Shown here one piece after another: positions 1 through 11,459 of a stretch of DNA of 64,000 nt. Below the pieces are notes generated by a model. The model did no database searches. It saw nothing but the letters and a program-made list of their open reading frames with translations, and had not been told where the DNA came from. Position numbers and translations under genes: made by a program. Numbering within the stretch: position 1 is the first letter of the stretch; the number at the start of each line of letters is the position of its first letter. The stretch is from Ixodes scapularis (Eukaryota; Arthropoda; Arachnida; Ixodida; Ixodidae), in assembly GCF_016920785.2 (NCBI RefSeq), contig NW_024609836.1, positions 65,141,930 to 65,205,929 of the forward strand. The letters are read 5' to 3'.

Positions 1-1440
1 TCAAAGAGTGCAATACAAGATGCATTCCCAAAGACAGCTGGCGCGCCAATAGTTGAAGGGGTTGGATGATGCTTAAAAAGGGACGGGAAGTGGCGTGCAA
101 AAATTTCACAAACATCTGTCGTCGAGTTTCCTTGTGAGTCCGGCAGGGTGATCTCTCTACCTTTTGTCTGGAACCGAGAGCGAACATACTTCCAGAATTC
201 TTTTGAATTTTTAGTTAGCTGCAACTCAACAAAATCAATGTACGCCTGACGATCACGTTTAAAAACTTCCTTGCAGAGAGACCTAAAGCGCCCAAATTTT
301 GATTTCGATTCGGGGGTATCGTTCTTTTTAAACGTTCGATGAGCGCGGAATTTCTTATTCATTAAAGTACGTAATTCGTGCGAGAGCCAGAAGAGAAACT
401 TTGAGCCTGATGTTTTACGTAACGGGATAAATTGATTCATTCCTTCTCGAACGATGCGAGTGAAATCGCGAACCTGTTGATCAACGTCAGAGCACAGAAT
501 GATTGCGGACCAATCGTAATTGGAGAAATGATCGTACAAACTAACATAATCTCCAGCGGAAAAATGATGTCTATTCCCTTCATGATGTCTCCGTGAACAA
601 CGTCTCATGTCCTTTCGGACAGGTATACCAATCTCCAAATTGGGGGGGGGGGGGGGGGGGGTGATATCTGTTGGGGGGAACCAAGCCTGACGTATACCCT
701 CAGTTACATCTATACAGTCAAGATATGAGAAGCAAAGATCAAGCATGTTGCCCTGGGTGTTCGGGTTACAGTTATATTGTTTTAAGTTCTTAAATGATGC
801 GAAATAAAGCAAGAGATTAGATTTTTGAAGAATATAATAATGTTTTGAGGACGCAGAGGCTGTTTCCCAACATATGTTGGGGACATTAAAATCGCCACGA
901 ATCATAAATTTAAATTTTTCAAGGGCGTTGGTTGTGTGCTCAATGCCTAGTAGACATTGGCTAAAATCATCAGGAGAGGTGTCAGGGGGCAAGTAATAAG
1001 CGCCCAGAAGGATATGCTCGCCATTCGCACATTGTAGCTCTACCCATACTGACTCAAATGATGTCTTGAGATCTGGACGCCTAACATATTGTAACGACGT
1101 ATCAATTGCTATCAGAATGCGCGATCACGTCGGAATACTGTAAGATTAGGTGGGAAGAGATCAGGTGAAGAAATATTCGAACAAAGCCAGGTCTCGGTTA
1201 GCACAATAATAGACGCATGAGTTAGGGTTACGTTAGAAAAAAATTCATTAGCTTTCGTGCGGAGACCTCGGACATTCTGATAATAAATGTCTAGTTTAAG
1301 TATCTGCTTCGGTATTATTGGAGAGAGGTGTTTGGGATACCGGCTTGATAGGTGCGATTCTCAGTCAGCTGGCTTGTGAACTCCTTGAAAAGGCTTCCAT
1401 CTGGCCAGAGGAGGGGATCAAAAAGTTTCTCCATTTTGTC
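1..1440 (-). pseudogene. non-LTR retrotransposon ORF2, endonuclease part, running off the window
   Basis: Read on the minus strand this is the apurinic-endonuclease region of a Jockey/CR1/I-type non-LTR retrotransposon. Visible in order are the start motif YYQNVRGLR (about 1285), LTETWL, ILIAID, LLGAYYLPPD, the catalytic GDFN (886-897) and NMLDLCFSY. After a proline-coding run (the 20-nt poly-G at about 642-661) comes a linker that ends in a long open frame with FKKNDTPESKSKFGRFRSL and continues to base 1. The reverse transcriptase would lie left of the window. A frame break with a small deletion sits near 1125, inside the endonuclease, between RRDR and ILIAID, so the copy is dead. A short frame beginning MEKLFDPLLWPDG (about 1436) may be its upstream leader. 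The family name is an inference from motifs. Confidence 0.85.
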
Positions 1441-1510
1441 ACCCGCAGCCGTCACGTGGAAGGACGAATAATATCTTTATTTTCCGTTTACAATGGTCAA
1501 TTAATTGTAA

Positions 1511-1690
1511 CCGTTGCGGTACGGCGAAAACCATCTACCTAGTTTTCGTAGCGTTTCCCCCTCCGCTAAGCCGTCCGCAACGTAGAAGCCGCTACTGCGC
1601 CTTCGCGCCGATGGCCTTGAATGTAGAGTTCGGGGTATCGTAGCGGGTTGCGGAGAGCCGTTGCGGGACGGCAAAAACCATCTACGAAAA
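1511..1690. repeat. pair of direct repeats about 147 bp apart
   Basis: A block starting CCGTTGCGGTACGGCGAAAA at 1511 recurs at 1658 as CCGTTGCGGGACGGCAAAAA, and both continue into ACCATCTAC. The spacer contains related CCGTCCGCAACG in the opposite sense. This is either a short tandem monomer or the edges of a small mobile element next to the non-LTR copy. Confidence 0.55.
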
Positions 1691-1699
1691 CTCCCCTGT

Positions 1700-2342
1700 G
1701 TGTTTGCTGACCCCGCCAAAACCAAACGCGCAGGAAAAAAAAAAAAAAGGGGAAAAAAAAAAACAAGAGCGCGGAATTACTGCGCTTTCACTGGGTGTAA
1801 TTGTTTTAGCCGATGAAAGCGAAGGCAGAAAGACAACAAGCGCCATGACGATGCATCTTTTGACTCCGCTTGATCGTCTCGTTCGGTTTGTAGCGTCGGG
1901 GTCGATAGGACTTCAAGCGTTTTTTTTTTGTTCTTTTTTGGCCGTTCGCCCGTTCGCCGCTCACCCTTCCCCTTCCTTCATCCTGACGGATGCTTTGTGT
2001 TTCAGGTTGCGGCGGCCGCGGGTAATTTTATCCAGTGGCGGGGGTGAGGGGGCTACTGTTTTTGCACACGCACCGTGGCGCCCGTGGCGGCGTGTTGTCG
2101 TGGCCGCTGAGAGTCGCCGTCGTCCCGGGTCAGGCGTCTCTCGCGCGATGATCTTCGAACCTTTCCCGTCCCTTACCGTGGGAGCAGCGGGGTTGGCGAC
2201 GTGCAGACGTACCAGTTGTGTACGCAGACAGATATACGAGCCTTAGGCTGAGCTCCTCGAATGCATTTCATTTTTTTTTTCTTCGCGCTCTCTGCATCTC
2301 TCTTTTAAGTATTGGACGATAAGGCGAACCTGTGTTCTCTTA
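1700..2342. other. no supported gene
   Basis: An open frame of 182 codons (1698-2246, plus) begins in a poly-A tract and shows no domain, signal peptide or splice context that I recognise. It probably persists because the stretch is GC-rich and poor in stop codons. Poly-A and poly-T runs flank it. Confidence 0.4.
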
Positions 2343-2747
2343 TTAAAGGGCCCCTGAAAAGAAAAAAAAAAAAACCCTTTCTTTAACAGTTAATTGGGAC
2401 ACGCGTGTCAAAAATTTTTTTTATGCGAAATGTTTTTTATAGAAAAATTTACGACGAGAGTTGCATTTTAAATTTTGCGCACAAAGTCCATGACGTCACG
2501 GAATGGTGATTCCCTCAGCGAGATGGTAATTCGCAATTCCACCTCAACTTGAAGGCGAAGCCGATCCACCACTCCCTCCACGCGCCCCAAATACCGAAAG
2601 AAAACAAGTGAAAAGGAGGTGACTGCCGACTAAATCGGCGTCTCGCGCCGTTAATATTGCTGCAAATATTTTTTTTTCGCGTAAATTTACAGTTTTGATA
2701 GGTGAGTCTCAACCAGACTGTTTAAATTTTTTTCAGTGGTCTTTTAA
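2343..2747. mobile_element. MITE family A, copy 1
   Basis: Imperfect terminal inverted repeats TTAAAGGGCCCCTGAAA and (reverse complement of the right end) TTAAAAGACCACTGAAA enclose about 405 bp without coding. The interior includes the motif GTCCATGACGTCACGGAATG. It matches the interior of 49764-50154 in reverse orientation along most of its length, which shows this is a dispersed family and not a chance hairpin. The TTAAAGGG ends resemble 8851-9188 and suggest a wider group. It is non-autonomous; the superfamily is not determined. Confidence 0.75.
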
Positions 2748-3523
2748 CCGGTAACAGCAACGTAACGGAATTACACTCGCAAAAACCAACATGTAAAAAA
2801 AAAAAAAAAAAAAAAACGGGCACCCAGTTTTATTACCTATACTCGCGAAATATTTTTTTTTTTTTTTTTTTGAGGTATACATCAACCTTCAAAGCCTGAA
2901 CCCTGTTTGAGAGCGTGGAACCTCTGCACAATGGCGGAAACAAAAACGTAAATCCGCAGTATCAGAGTACACTTTCAGCGTTTCGTTGGGTTAGAAGACG
3001 ATAACACGCCCATAAGCAAGAAAAGCATAAACGCAGTGATATTGCGCTTTGGGTGCTGTTCGATCATGTCGTCAGTGTTTATTACCGGCTGCACTCAGAC
3101 GTATGTACTTAGCTATCAACTTCTGCGGTGTCGGGTGTTCCGGCATTGTGCAGTGGTTCCGATCTTCAAACAAATGTCACGTGACTTTGGACTCTGGAGC
3201 TGCGACAAAACGTCTACAAGACACCCCCAAATTTCAGTTCAACGTTCAGCGCGCTGACATTGAACCGACGGTATACCAACTTTCACGAGCAGGTTGATAG
3301 CCGCCGATTGGCACATCTTACTAAAATAGCAAATGTACGTGTCACTAATACAAAAAAAAAAAAAAGTTTTTTTTTGGCGTTTGAAATTTTAGTTTTTTTT
3401 TTTTTTTCTGTAGGCTTTGATACATACTTTCGCTGTTTACTAAGTTATATCGCACCGTTATCAAGCCCCTCTCAAAAGTTGGGGTCGTCTGTCCGACGGC
3501 AGTGCGTTCTACGTCGAATTGAA
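2748..3523. other. no supported gene; homopolymer-rich spacer
   Basis: The stretch holds long poly-A (about 2796-2816), poly-T (about 2852-2871 and near 3395-3408) and several short overlapping frames without recognisable features. It leads directly into the satellite array. Confidence 0.4.
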
Positions 3524-4275
3524 GTTTTGGGGTGCATTATATGGGACAAAACGGTGTAAGACGTCACCCTTTTTAGAGTGTGGAAAAGCGTTTATAGTTA
3601 ACAAAAGAGCAGAAAAAGTTTTGGGGTGCATTATATGGGACAGAAGGGTGTAAGACGACACCCTTTTTAGAGTGTGGAAAAGCGTTTATTGTTAACAAAA
3701 GAGCAGAAAAAGTTTTGGGGTGCATTATATGGGACAGAAGGGTGTAAGACGACACCTTTTTTTTAGTGTGGAAAGGCGTCTATTGTTAACAAAAGAGCAG
3801 AAAAAGTTTTGGGGTGCATTATATGGGACAGAAGGGTGTAAGACGTCACCCTTTTTAGAGTGTGGAAAAGCGTTTATAGTTAACAAAAGAGCAGAAAAAG
3901 TTTTGGGGTGCATTATATGAGACAGAAGGGTGTAAGACGACACCCTTTTGGAGTGTGGAAAAGCGTTTATAGTTAACAAAAGAGCAGAAAAAGTTTTGGG
4001 GTGCATTATATGAGACAGAAGGGTGTAAGACGACACCCTTTTGGAGTGTGGAAAAGCGTTTATTGTTAACAAAAGAGCAGAAAAAGTTTTGGGGTGCATT
4101 ATATGGGACAGAAGGGTGTAAGACGACACCCTTTTTAGAGTGTGGAAAGGCGTTTATTGTTAACAAAAGAGCAGAAAAAGTTTTGGGGTGCATTATATGG
4201 GACAGAACGGTGTAAGACGACACCCTTGTTTTTAAAGTATGGAAAGGCGTTTATCATTAGCAAAGGAGCAGAAGT
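3524..4275. repeat. 94-bp tandem satellite, eight copies
   Basis: Copies begin at 3524, 3618, 3712, 3806, 3900, 3993, 4086 and 4180, giving a period of 93-94 bp. Each starts GTTTTGGGGTGCATTATATG and ends in AAAAGAGCAGAAAAA. Every unit carries a small hairpin, GGGTGT-loop-ACACCC, and most carry a GTTAAC palindrome. Copies differ by a few substitutions and small indels; the last is more diverged. Long minus-strand frames across the array are products of the periodicity, not genes. Confidence 0.95.
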
Positions 4276-4574
4276 AATTTCACGGTCCCTCTAACTCGCC
4301 ACTGAACCGTTTCAGCTTACGATCAGCCGCAGGGGGAGCGCTGCGAGCCATCGAAGTCAGTTCAATGTCGTGTGTGAGTGGCATGTGACCTTCTGAATGG
4401 GCGCCACGACGCTTGGGCAGCGTAGTCACGTGATACCTCGACGTCCCCGAATTGGTTAGAACGACTCGTAGCGTCCGCTGTGGTTCGACGCAAGGTGAAA
4501 CCGAGTATAGCGAAGCTTTCAACGCATAAAAGGGTGAAGTACGCCCCACTCTACCTCCATGGAACGTCATATAA

Positions 4575-4745
4575 TTCTTGCTCGGAGCACGTGGAGCGAA
4601 AGCTCGCGCTGCAGAACCCAGGGATCCTGGGTTCGAGCCCCACCCCTGCCCGTTTCGATCTGGATGAGCATCGTACCGGCGTGCGGTCGTGTATCACTAC
4701 TGCGTGAGCACGTTAAAGACCCCAGGCTAGCGGTTGTACTGCACT
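4575..4745 (+). repeat. tRNA-derived SINE-like repeat
   Basis: A B-box-like GGTTCGAGCCC (4630-4640) follows a GC-rich tRNA-like head. The tail contains GAGCACGTTAAAGACCCCAGG, which resembles the body of the tRNA-derived SINEs known from hard ticks (Ruka type). The A box is degenerate. Assignment to that family is from memory of its general pattern. Confidence 0.5.
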
Positions 4746-5177
4746 GGCTAAATTGCTCATCTACAGCGTTTGACTCGTCGCAACTTTGACGGCAGACCAA
4801 GTTCTAGTCTGTATAAACACACACACAACCCAATTTTTTCATATAATTCGGATTGGGCGCCAACTCGGCAATTTTAACCCGAGTCCGATGCCGAGCGTCC
4901 TTCGACGCACTGATTGGACACGAGGTTCAAGCCGAGCACTGACGCAGCAAACGTATCCAATCTGCGTCTTCGCTCGATCTCACTGAGATGACGTAAAAAT
5001 TCCGGTGCAGGTGCTTTGATTTTTCTGGGTGGTGTTGGCTCAGTAAGTCCCGAAAGCACAACTCGACTCTTGTTCGGGTCCATTCATGAGAAATGTTTTG
5101 ATGTTTCAGGTTGCATTCGAGCAATAGCGAAGCCTAGACAGATGACTGTAGTGCTGAATTTTACCGGAGGCAATCAG
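4746..5177. other. no supported gene
   Basis: Spacer. A stretch around 4885-4925 containing ATTGGACACGAGG has a weak counterpart near 9635-9650, so part may be an old dispersed repeat. Confidence 0.3.
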
Positions 5178-5400
5178 TTCATCGAAAGACGTTTCATCGA
5201 CAGATCGTTTCATCGACACGCGATGTTTCATGGGAAGATCGTTTAGTGGACCAGTTCAGATTAGCTTCATTCTTTGATAAGCTGCATGAGACTGTCCCCA
5301 CGAAGCAGCGTGTACGGTTCGGTCTGGTGGGTTAACATTTTTGTAATGAGCCGCCGCAGACTGTCGCCGCGAAGCGGCGTGGACGCATAAGGGGTGGGGG
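5178..5400. repeat. dispersed repeat B, copy 1
   Basis: This stretch matches 6770-6945. Shared blocks include CATCGAAAG / GTCGAAAG, ATGTTTCATGG, GGTGGGTTAACATTTTT and the GC-rich CTGTCGCCGCGAAGCG. Within copy 1 the last block is duplicated (ACTGTCCCCACGAAGCAGCG then ACTGTCGCCGCGAAGCGGCG). Short GTTTCATCGACA units at the left end form a small tandem run. Confidence 0.6.
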
Positions 5401-5474
5401 TTAATGCGTACCCAGTGATACACGCGTGACGAAATATCCATACAGCGTGCCATTCACGTAACCAGTGTCATTGA

Positions 5475-5560
5475 AACGTTCGGGTCGACGAATCGTGTGT
5501 CCATGAAACGTGTTTTCGTGAAAAGTTCTCCATGAAACATTATTCCACGAAACGATAGGG
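5475..5560. repeat. inverted partner of the GTTTCATGG units
   Basis: CCATGAAACG, CCATGAAACA and CCACGAAACG here are reverse complements of the GTTTCATGG / GTTTCATCG units at 5186-5250. The two sets could be subterminal repeats of one inverted-repeat element of about 380 bp spanning 5186-5560. Confidence 0.4.
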
Positions 5561-5585
5561 ACCCGTAAAACAGGTCACATAGAAA

Positions 5586-5643
5586 AGGCCGACACGGGGC
5601 ACGCTTACAGAGCACTCGTGTCCCATCTGTGCCCGGTGTCAGC
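5586..5643. repeat. imperfect palindrome, also found near 29.9 kb
   Basis: The arms GGCCGACACGGGGCAC and (reverse complement of the right arm) GGCTGACACCGGGCAC pair over about 16 bp. A related sequence with GCCCCGTGTTGGCC and ACACGAG motifs occurs at 29890-29970. Confidence 0.45.
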
Positions 5644-5649
5644 CTTCTG

Positions 5650-6769
5650 TTGGTGACGCGGAAAATCGGGCACTACGGTCTTGTGTTTTGGTGCTGTTAA
5701 TTCGGACCGATTTGCACAGAAACTGCGTTCTGCTCGGGCCGCCTTGTGTTTCAGGTGTCAGGTGGCGTGGGCCTGATCTTGAGAAACTTTAGCGTGATTT
5801 TAAAGGCTTCGTGAATTATCAATAGTTTGAACAAAGTGCATTATATTGTAACGAGAAAGAATCTGGTCGCCTTTTTTTCCTTCATTTTATTACTTCGATG
5901 CAAGTACAACAGCTCGTTCAATAAAGACCACTAGAAACGTTGTTTTTATAACACAATAGACAATCTGCGAACAAATTCTGAAGGGAAGAACTCCTAACAT
6001 CTGTCGACTTCCCTTGCCGTCCCCCTGGACCCCACGATCGGAGGGTAACTCGACCACAACCAAACTCGACAGACAGGAGGGCACACTCACAGCGGCCGAG
6101 CCAGAACTCCCGGGCGAAGTAGGATACGCGGCTGATGATCGCCTATAAACTAAATAGGCTGGACTAAGTATAAGCCGCCGCCGACGCTCTCCGACGTATT
6201 CAGTATGCTGTACTAAGCATTACTCGCCGCGTGGAGTCGCGCGCTGACCGGAAGCGACTTTCGGTGGTCAGTCCTACTTATTGTCAACCTGCTTGCACCC
6301 TGCTTCACCTCCTTGTGGCGCCGATCAAAAATGTCAAACTGAGGATCACATGGTCCGGGGTTCGTTTCCTGTTAAGTCCCTTGGTGAATATCGCTATTTG
6401 CGATTATTGGTGCATACTAGTGATTATGTATGAACGATTAGGACAGAGTATGCATCGACACGCTTATGCACTGCCTGCTATGGGCTATGTACGCGTTATG
6501 TTGCCTTGTCATGCGTGTCATGTTTTTCGTCACATTCTAGATTTACACTTGTCGAATAGAATCCGGTCCATAAACATAATCTGTTACTAGTGAGTGTTAG
6601 TCTTCCATATAGGACCAAACGCAATCGCCATCAATTTGCGCTAGCGTTGCGTGCACGGAGTCCAAGCTGCAGTCTTAGATTGGCGGATGGCAACGGCGCA
6701 TGCTCAGCGTGGAGCACGCAACGGAAGCGCGTGGCGCTTGCGTTTGCTTCCATACGCACCACTGGCTGG
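5650..6769. other. no supported gene
   Basis: Only short unrelated frames are present, including a 119-codon frame at 6231-6590 without recognisable features. Confidence 0.3.
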
Positions 6770-6945
6770 CTCTCGGTTCGTCGAAAGTTGTTTCAGCAAA
6801 CGCCGACATTTCATGGAAAGACACTTTAGGGAATGGCCGGCCGCCGGGAAGTGGCGTTCACGGGTGGGCCAGGTGGGTTAACATTTTTCTAATAAGCCGG
6901 CACAGTCTGTCGCCGCGAAGCGTCGTGAACGGAGGCCACGGGGGG
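6770..6945. repeat. dispersed repeat B, copy 2, ending in a poly-G tract
   Basis: This is homologous to 5178-5400 (GGTGGGTTAACATTTTT, CTGTCGCCGCGAAGCG). It runs directly into an uninterrupted poly-G of about 28 bases at 6941-6968. Confidence 0.55.
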
Positions 6946-6968
6946 GGGGGGGGGGGGGGGGGGGGGGG

Positions 6969-8293
6969 AGAGAGTGTTAACACACGTCTTATTTGTTTGC
7001 CAAAAAGTCGATTCCCTCAAGCTGTTCGCTCAATCGTCATTCGTTTATGTGACATGAACCCGCGCAGTACTAAAACGCTCCAATATTACTGTTTGCGTTG
7101 CATAAACACAACGTTACACTTACAGTGCTCTTTGAAGCTTCGTCGGTCGACAGTTTAGTATCTCCATTTGGGAAGTCCTTTGGGAAGGATATTTAAGCGT
7201 TGTATGACGCTTATAGTTTTATTGTCACGCATGCGTCGCAAAATAATATTTAGGTACTGTTATTTTGTCGCAGGAGTTGTGGTGTGAATATTTCGGATTA
7301 ATTTAGAGCACAGGCACAGGTTACGTGTCGTGAAAAAACTATGCTTTAATTACCCTCGTTTAGACGAGTTTCGTGGAGGATAAGACCAAAAATGTCGCAG
7401 CAGTGCTTGAGGTTACTTGTGCGCTCCCGTAGCTGCAACCAGGGCAGTGTCGCATAGTGTTGCTCAAATATACGAAGCTAACTGTTTTTGCAAAATCTAT
7501 TGCATCTTGGGTGGGCTTAGGCAACTATAGAACGCTGCCAACCTGAGGGAAATTTCCCAGATTAAGGTAATATTTAGGTCTTTGTGGGAAAAAGGGAAAT
7601 CTTGCTAATTTGGGGGAGGTTTCGGGCACTGCATATATCTGGAATTTTATAGGTCAATTATGATTTTTTTCGATATAACCTAGAATTTCAGCGGCTTTGG
7701 CTACATTTCAGTTATTCCCTCCAGCGGTTTGGTAGTTTGTGGAGCGACCATCTTGTAACACTGAGGAATGCTAGGCTTGATAGCGCGAGATAACGACCGT
7801 TATGAAGGGTACAGCCGTTAGCATCCATTCATCCATCAAATATTTTTGACAAAATCAGTTTTCATTGCCCCCTGAAAACTGTTGAGGAAGGTACCAGTCA
7901 AGTGGAAAATTCTTATAACGCCGCTGTGCCTTCTCGAAAGAAAAGAAAAGCCTGAGTACAAGAAGAAACACCGCAATATCTGGAGATACATACTTACCAT
8001 AACGGATAATATTTCGTGAAGTACCGTCGTGTTCTGTGTGTTCGAGTTTGAGAACTCTCGCTTGTGTTACACCTTTTTTGTTTTCAAGTGACAATATAAA
8101 AAGCGCCAATGAAGTTATTAAAGGAGTATCATGTTCCGATGACGCGATAACATATAAAGCGAAGATAGGGTTTCATTCGCCAATTTGAATCTTCCGGTAA
8201 CACTTCCCCCTCGCCAGATTTGCTTTGGCCACGGTTTTGGCCCGATAAACTAATTTATTGCAAAGCGTATACTCGAGGCGTAAAGGTTATGCG
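6969..8293. other. no supported gene
   Basis: AT-rich spacer. Nothing convincing is seen on either strand. Confidence 0.3.
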
Positions 8294-8492
8294 TGGAGCA
8301 AGACGTCTGCTTCCTGCGCAGGGGTTGCAGTGACGTCAGAACGACGCCAAGCTCTGATTGGCTCTGTTGGGTAGACCTCAATGCTAGATGCCTTGAGGTC
8401 TACCCACTATTGTTTTTCAATCAGCCAATAAGAGCTCGGCGTTCTTACATCATCGCAACCCTCGTCAAAGAAGCAGACGAACTTGCGCTCCA
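8294..8492. mobile_element. 199-bp MITE with terminal and central inverted repeats (family C)
   Basis: Ends TGGAGC and GCTCCA bound inverted arms that carry the motifs GTCTGCTTC, TGACGTCAGAACG and CTGATTGGCT. The centre is a perfect hairpin, GGGTAGACCTCAA (8369-8381) against TTGAGGTCTACCC (8393-8405), with an 11-nt loop. The arms are clearly homologous to those of the larger fold-back at 9757-11012, so this is a short member of the same family. Confidence 0.75.
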
Positions 8493-8662
8493 CATATAAT
8501 ATAGTTCTCATAGTAAAAATGAAAGTGATGCAGAAACGAGGAATAGTTAGCATTATATAATTTTTTGGGCAAGCGAGAGAAATTCCGGTGGAAATGGGAA
8601 GATTTCAGGCGTCCTTCAGATAAATTTTTACTTTCCGTGTTGGCAGCCTTGAAGTATAGTCA

Positions 8663-8825
8663 GTGACAGGCCAAGAACCCAGGGCGAGTGAAAGGAAGGC
8701 TGGAGAGGAGGAAGCAGATGGAATGCTGGAGAGGAGAGGGAGAAACATCTCACCCCCTGCAACATTCTGCCTGCTTTCTCCTGCCCAGCCTTCCTTTCCC
8801 TCACCCTGGGTTCTTGACCGGTCAC
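8663..8825. mobile_element. 163-bp near-palindrome
   Basis: The left arm starts GTGACAGGCCAAGAACCCAG. The right arm read in reverse complement starts GTGACCGGTCAAGAACCCAG, and similarity continues for about 75 bp (AAAGGAAGGCTGG and beyond). It has the form of a small fold-back MITE. The open frames on both strands are mirror products of the palindrome. Confidence 0.75.
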
Positions 8826-8850
8826 CACTTGTAGTTTATTTCAAACCTAT

Positions 8851-9188
8851 TTAAAGGGAAGATGGGGCACTTCTACATTTGAGAAAAAACGCTTGAATTG
8901 CGTTCATTTGGCCTTTAGAATAACAGATATCAAAATTATATTTCAATGCGACGCGCCGGAGAGTTACAAGAGCAATTTCAAAATATGGCTGAAGCCCCGC
9001 CCCCCTAGCCTTGGGCAGCGAAAAGAGCCGTCGATGACGTCATGGACAGCGACTGTCTTTCGAGTTTTTCTCGCGTTTAACAATACTTACGCAGCAAATG
9101 ATTTGGGTATTCGGGTTCACGGGGTAAAAATACACTAGAATTCACTTCTAACTCATTTTTTCCAAGAAGCTCCGTAGCTTCCCTTTAA
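8851..9188. mobile_element. MITE with TTAAAGGGAAG ends
   Basis: TTAAAGGGAAGAT at the left and the reverse complement TTAAAGGGAAGCT at the right bound about 338 bp. The interior contains GATGACGTCATGGAC, similar in type to the CCATGACGTCA core of MITE family A. There is no coding. Confidence 0.6.
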
Positions 9189-9756
9189 AGAATAGCGCAT
9201 TAAGATCCGATTCTTGTGACCAATTTTTACACTCTAATTTACGGTCGTATTAGAGGTGAGAAGATGCTAAACAACAAGGAAATATTTTCACTGCGAGAAC
9301 TCACTTCAACTGGATACCTTCGTAATCGTACAAATTATTTTAATGTTTTATTGTTTGGTTCGTGAACACCAAACTTTGCGTGCCCATGGCTGCTTCCGCT
9401 TGTGAATTCAAGAATTTCTTTTTACATATGGTCTGTGTCAAATTAAAGTTCTTCCATATTAACACGCAAAAAGACACACACACACACACAAAAAACACCA
9501 AAAAAACATTCGAACCACGAACAGCATTCTGAGCTCAGTCGTATTTTCAATAGACAGTTTCAGAAAGTGCGCGCCATCTCGTGGCAGCTGCACCCATTCC
9601 CCGAGTCCGCGATCGCTTCATCACGTACCCGAGCATGTATTGGACACGAGGGCTTACGTCAGCGTTCGGCGACGGCTCGGATCCAATCACGCGCCTCGTG
9701 CACATTAAATGAAGACCATTAAGGTTGCTTGACGGACGTTTGAATGGAGTCTATAC
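9189..9756. other. no supported gene; (AC)n run
   Basis: A short ACACAC microsatellite lies at about 9475-9490. Otherwise this is unremarkable spacer. Confidence 0.35.
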
Positions 9757-11012
9757 GCCACGCAAGTGGGCTCATTTTCGTCTTCTGCGCATGAGAAAGG
9801 AAGTAGCGGTGACGTCAGAACGCCGAGCCCTGATTGGCTGATCGCGACCCCCTATCTCAGCGTCGTCTGCTCCTTTGCAACGTCGTCTGCTCGCAACGTC
9901 GTCTGCGTCTATCTTACCTTTCCTGCGACTTTCGGAAGTGCAGGACTTTACGAGCGAGCTCGACTTCGCCTTTCAGAGAGGGCAGACGAAATAACTCGAG
10001 CGGTACGTTGTTTTTGTCTAACAACTAGCAGACGCGCACTAAGGAGGGAAGTCGAAGGACTCACTGGCGAGGTGTCCTGAGGCGCCGAGGTTTGTTTGCT
10101 AAGAAGCGAGCGTGTGTCCGCAAGTTCCCTCCCAAATACTTTTTCCCTCCTTTCGTGTGCGGCGAGAGGTTGGCGCAGTTAACGTCGTCTGCTTTACGTC
10201 TGCTAGTCAAAGCGATGGCTGCTTTACCTTTCCTGCGTCTGTCGGAGATTCACCGCTTTTTCACCGGCGAGAGTCGCCGTTGCCTCGGGAAACAAGGAGA
10301 TAACAAGAGAAAGAAATTGACCTCTTAATCTAAAATTGAGGTCAGCGATCAAAGTATAATACGGGAAGGGTTCACAAGGGTCACGCGGGCATATTCCATT
10401 CAGCACGCCATCCCGTCGTGGGAGACGGTCGCCGAGTCGCGGAGTGCCTGCTAGGCCTAACTGCCGAAGCTCGCTTGGTCGCCTTCAATGGAATCGTGGC
10501 CGTTGAAGCTTTTCCCGGGGTGTTTGTGGATCCAGCGTTCTTGTTCGTCGTTGTCTGTTTCAAGCACTTTTTCCTTTTTTCTTGCTGCTTGAAGTCGGGA
10601 CGCGTGAAAAGCGCACGTAGAAATATAAACGTCCGTGGGTCGTCGCGACCGCGACGCTGTCGGCCATGCTGATTTGATCCTAAGGAGTGCGTAAGACGGC
10701 TTCGGAGCTGCCGTAGGATTTCGTCGTAACCTGCGCAAAACTTACGAAAATTTAGTTTCGTGAATACGAATTTGTTCTTAAGTTTTGTCTTACGCACATT
10801 TTTGGCGTAAGATCGTTTCGTGAATCTGGCCTCTGCTCTTCCGAAAGTCGCAGGAAAGGTAAGACAGACGCAGACGACGTTGCGAGCAGACGACGTTGCA
10901 AAGGAGCAGACGACGCTCAGATACGGGGTCGCGATCAGCCAATCAGGGCTCGGCGTTCTGACGTCACCGCTACCCCCTGCGCAAGAAGCAGACGAACTTG
11001 CCCTCCGCATTG
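9757..11012. mobile_element. 1.26-kb fold-back element, family C
   Basis: Arms of about 180 bp (roughly 9757-9945 and 10838-11012) are inverted copies. Landmarks in both are GTAGCGGTGACGTCAGAACG, CTGATTGGCTGATCGCGACC and repeated CAACGTCGTCTGCTC units. The internal 890 bp contains further GTCGTCTGCT motifs and a sub-region (10674-10830) with repeated TTTCGTGAAT. The open frames on both strands include the same arm peptide twice, as expected from the inverted repeat. No transposase is recognised. Confidence 0.8.
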
Positions 11013-11459
11013 AAACATAAAGATGGCCCAATGAGGTACATGTTTTAACAGATGATAGCTGTTTTATAAAATGATCTTTTTTATTTAATCCGACCTGAAA
11101 ATAATTTATTATAGCCGAAGATCCGCTACAATAAATATCTTGGATACAAATATATTCCAGAACGTGCCGTAGCTCCAGGTTTAGCGTTTGGCTCATGTGG
11201 ATACCAATGATGTCTTGGTCAAACACCTAAAAAAAAACAATAATAACATCAAAGTGGCGAACACGTTTATATAAATGAATTTTGACGATGTGGTTACAGA
11301 TAAAACGTCACACATGTTATAGAATTTCTCGAAGTTGTTATTATATTTGACGGTTTATTAATGTTGTTTGCACACTTTGACGAGGTCCTATAATAGCTGT
11401 GGCTTTTGTACTGAACAAGAATGAGCACTGACTTGATGAACGTTTTCTGCAGCTACGTA
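11013..11459. other. no supported gene
   Basis: AT-rich spacer between two inverted-repeat elements. Confidence 0.3.

Noticed and set aside
1698..2246. 182-codon plus-strand frame
   Set aside because: It begins in a poly-A tract, has no domain or signal, and the GC-rich stretch explains the lack of stops.
3573..4223. Overlapping minus frames with a repeating SSYTLLSHIMHP peptide
   Set aside because: They are a direct consequence of the 93-94 bp satellite; frames break where units are 93 bp long, and no start or splice context is shared.
10381..11226. 281-codon minus frame
   Set aside because: It crosses the arm and interior of the inverted-repeat element, and the same peptide text appears in the opposite arm, so it is not an independent gene.
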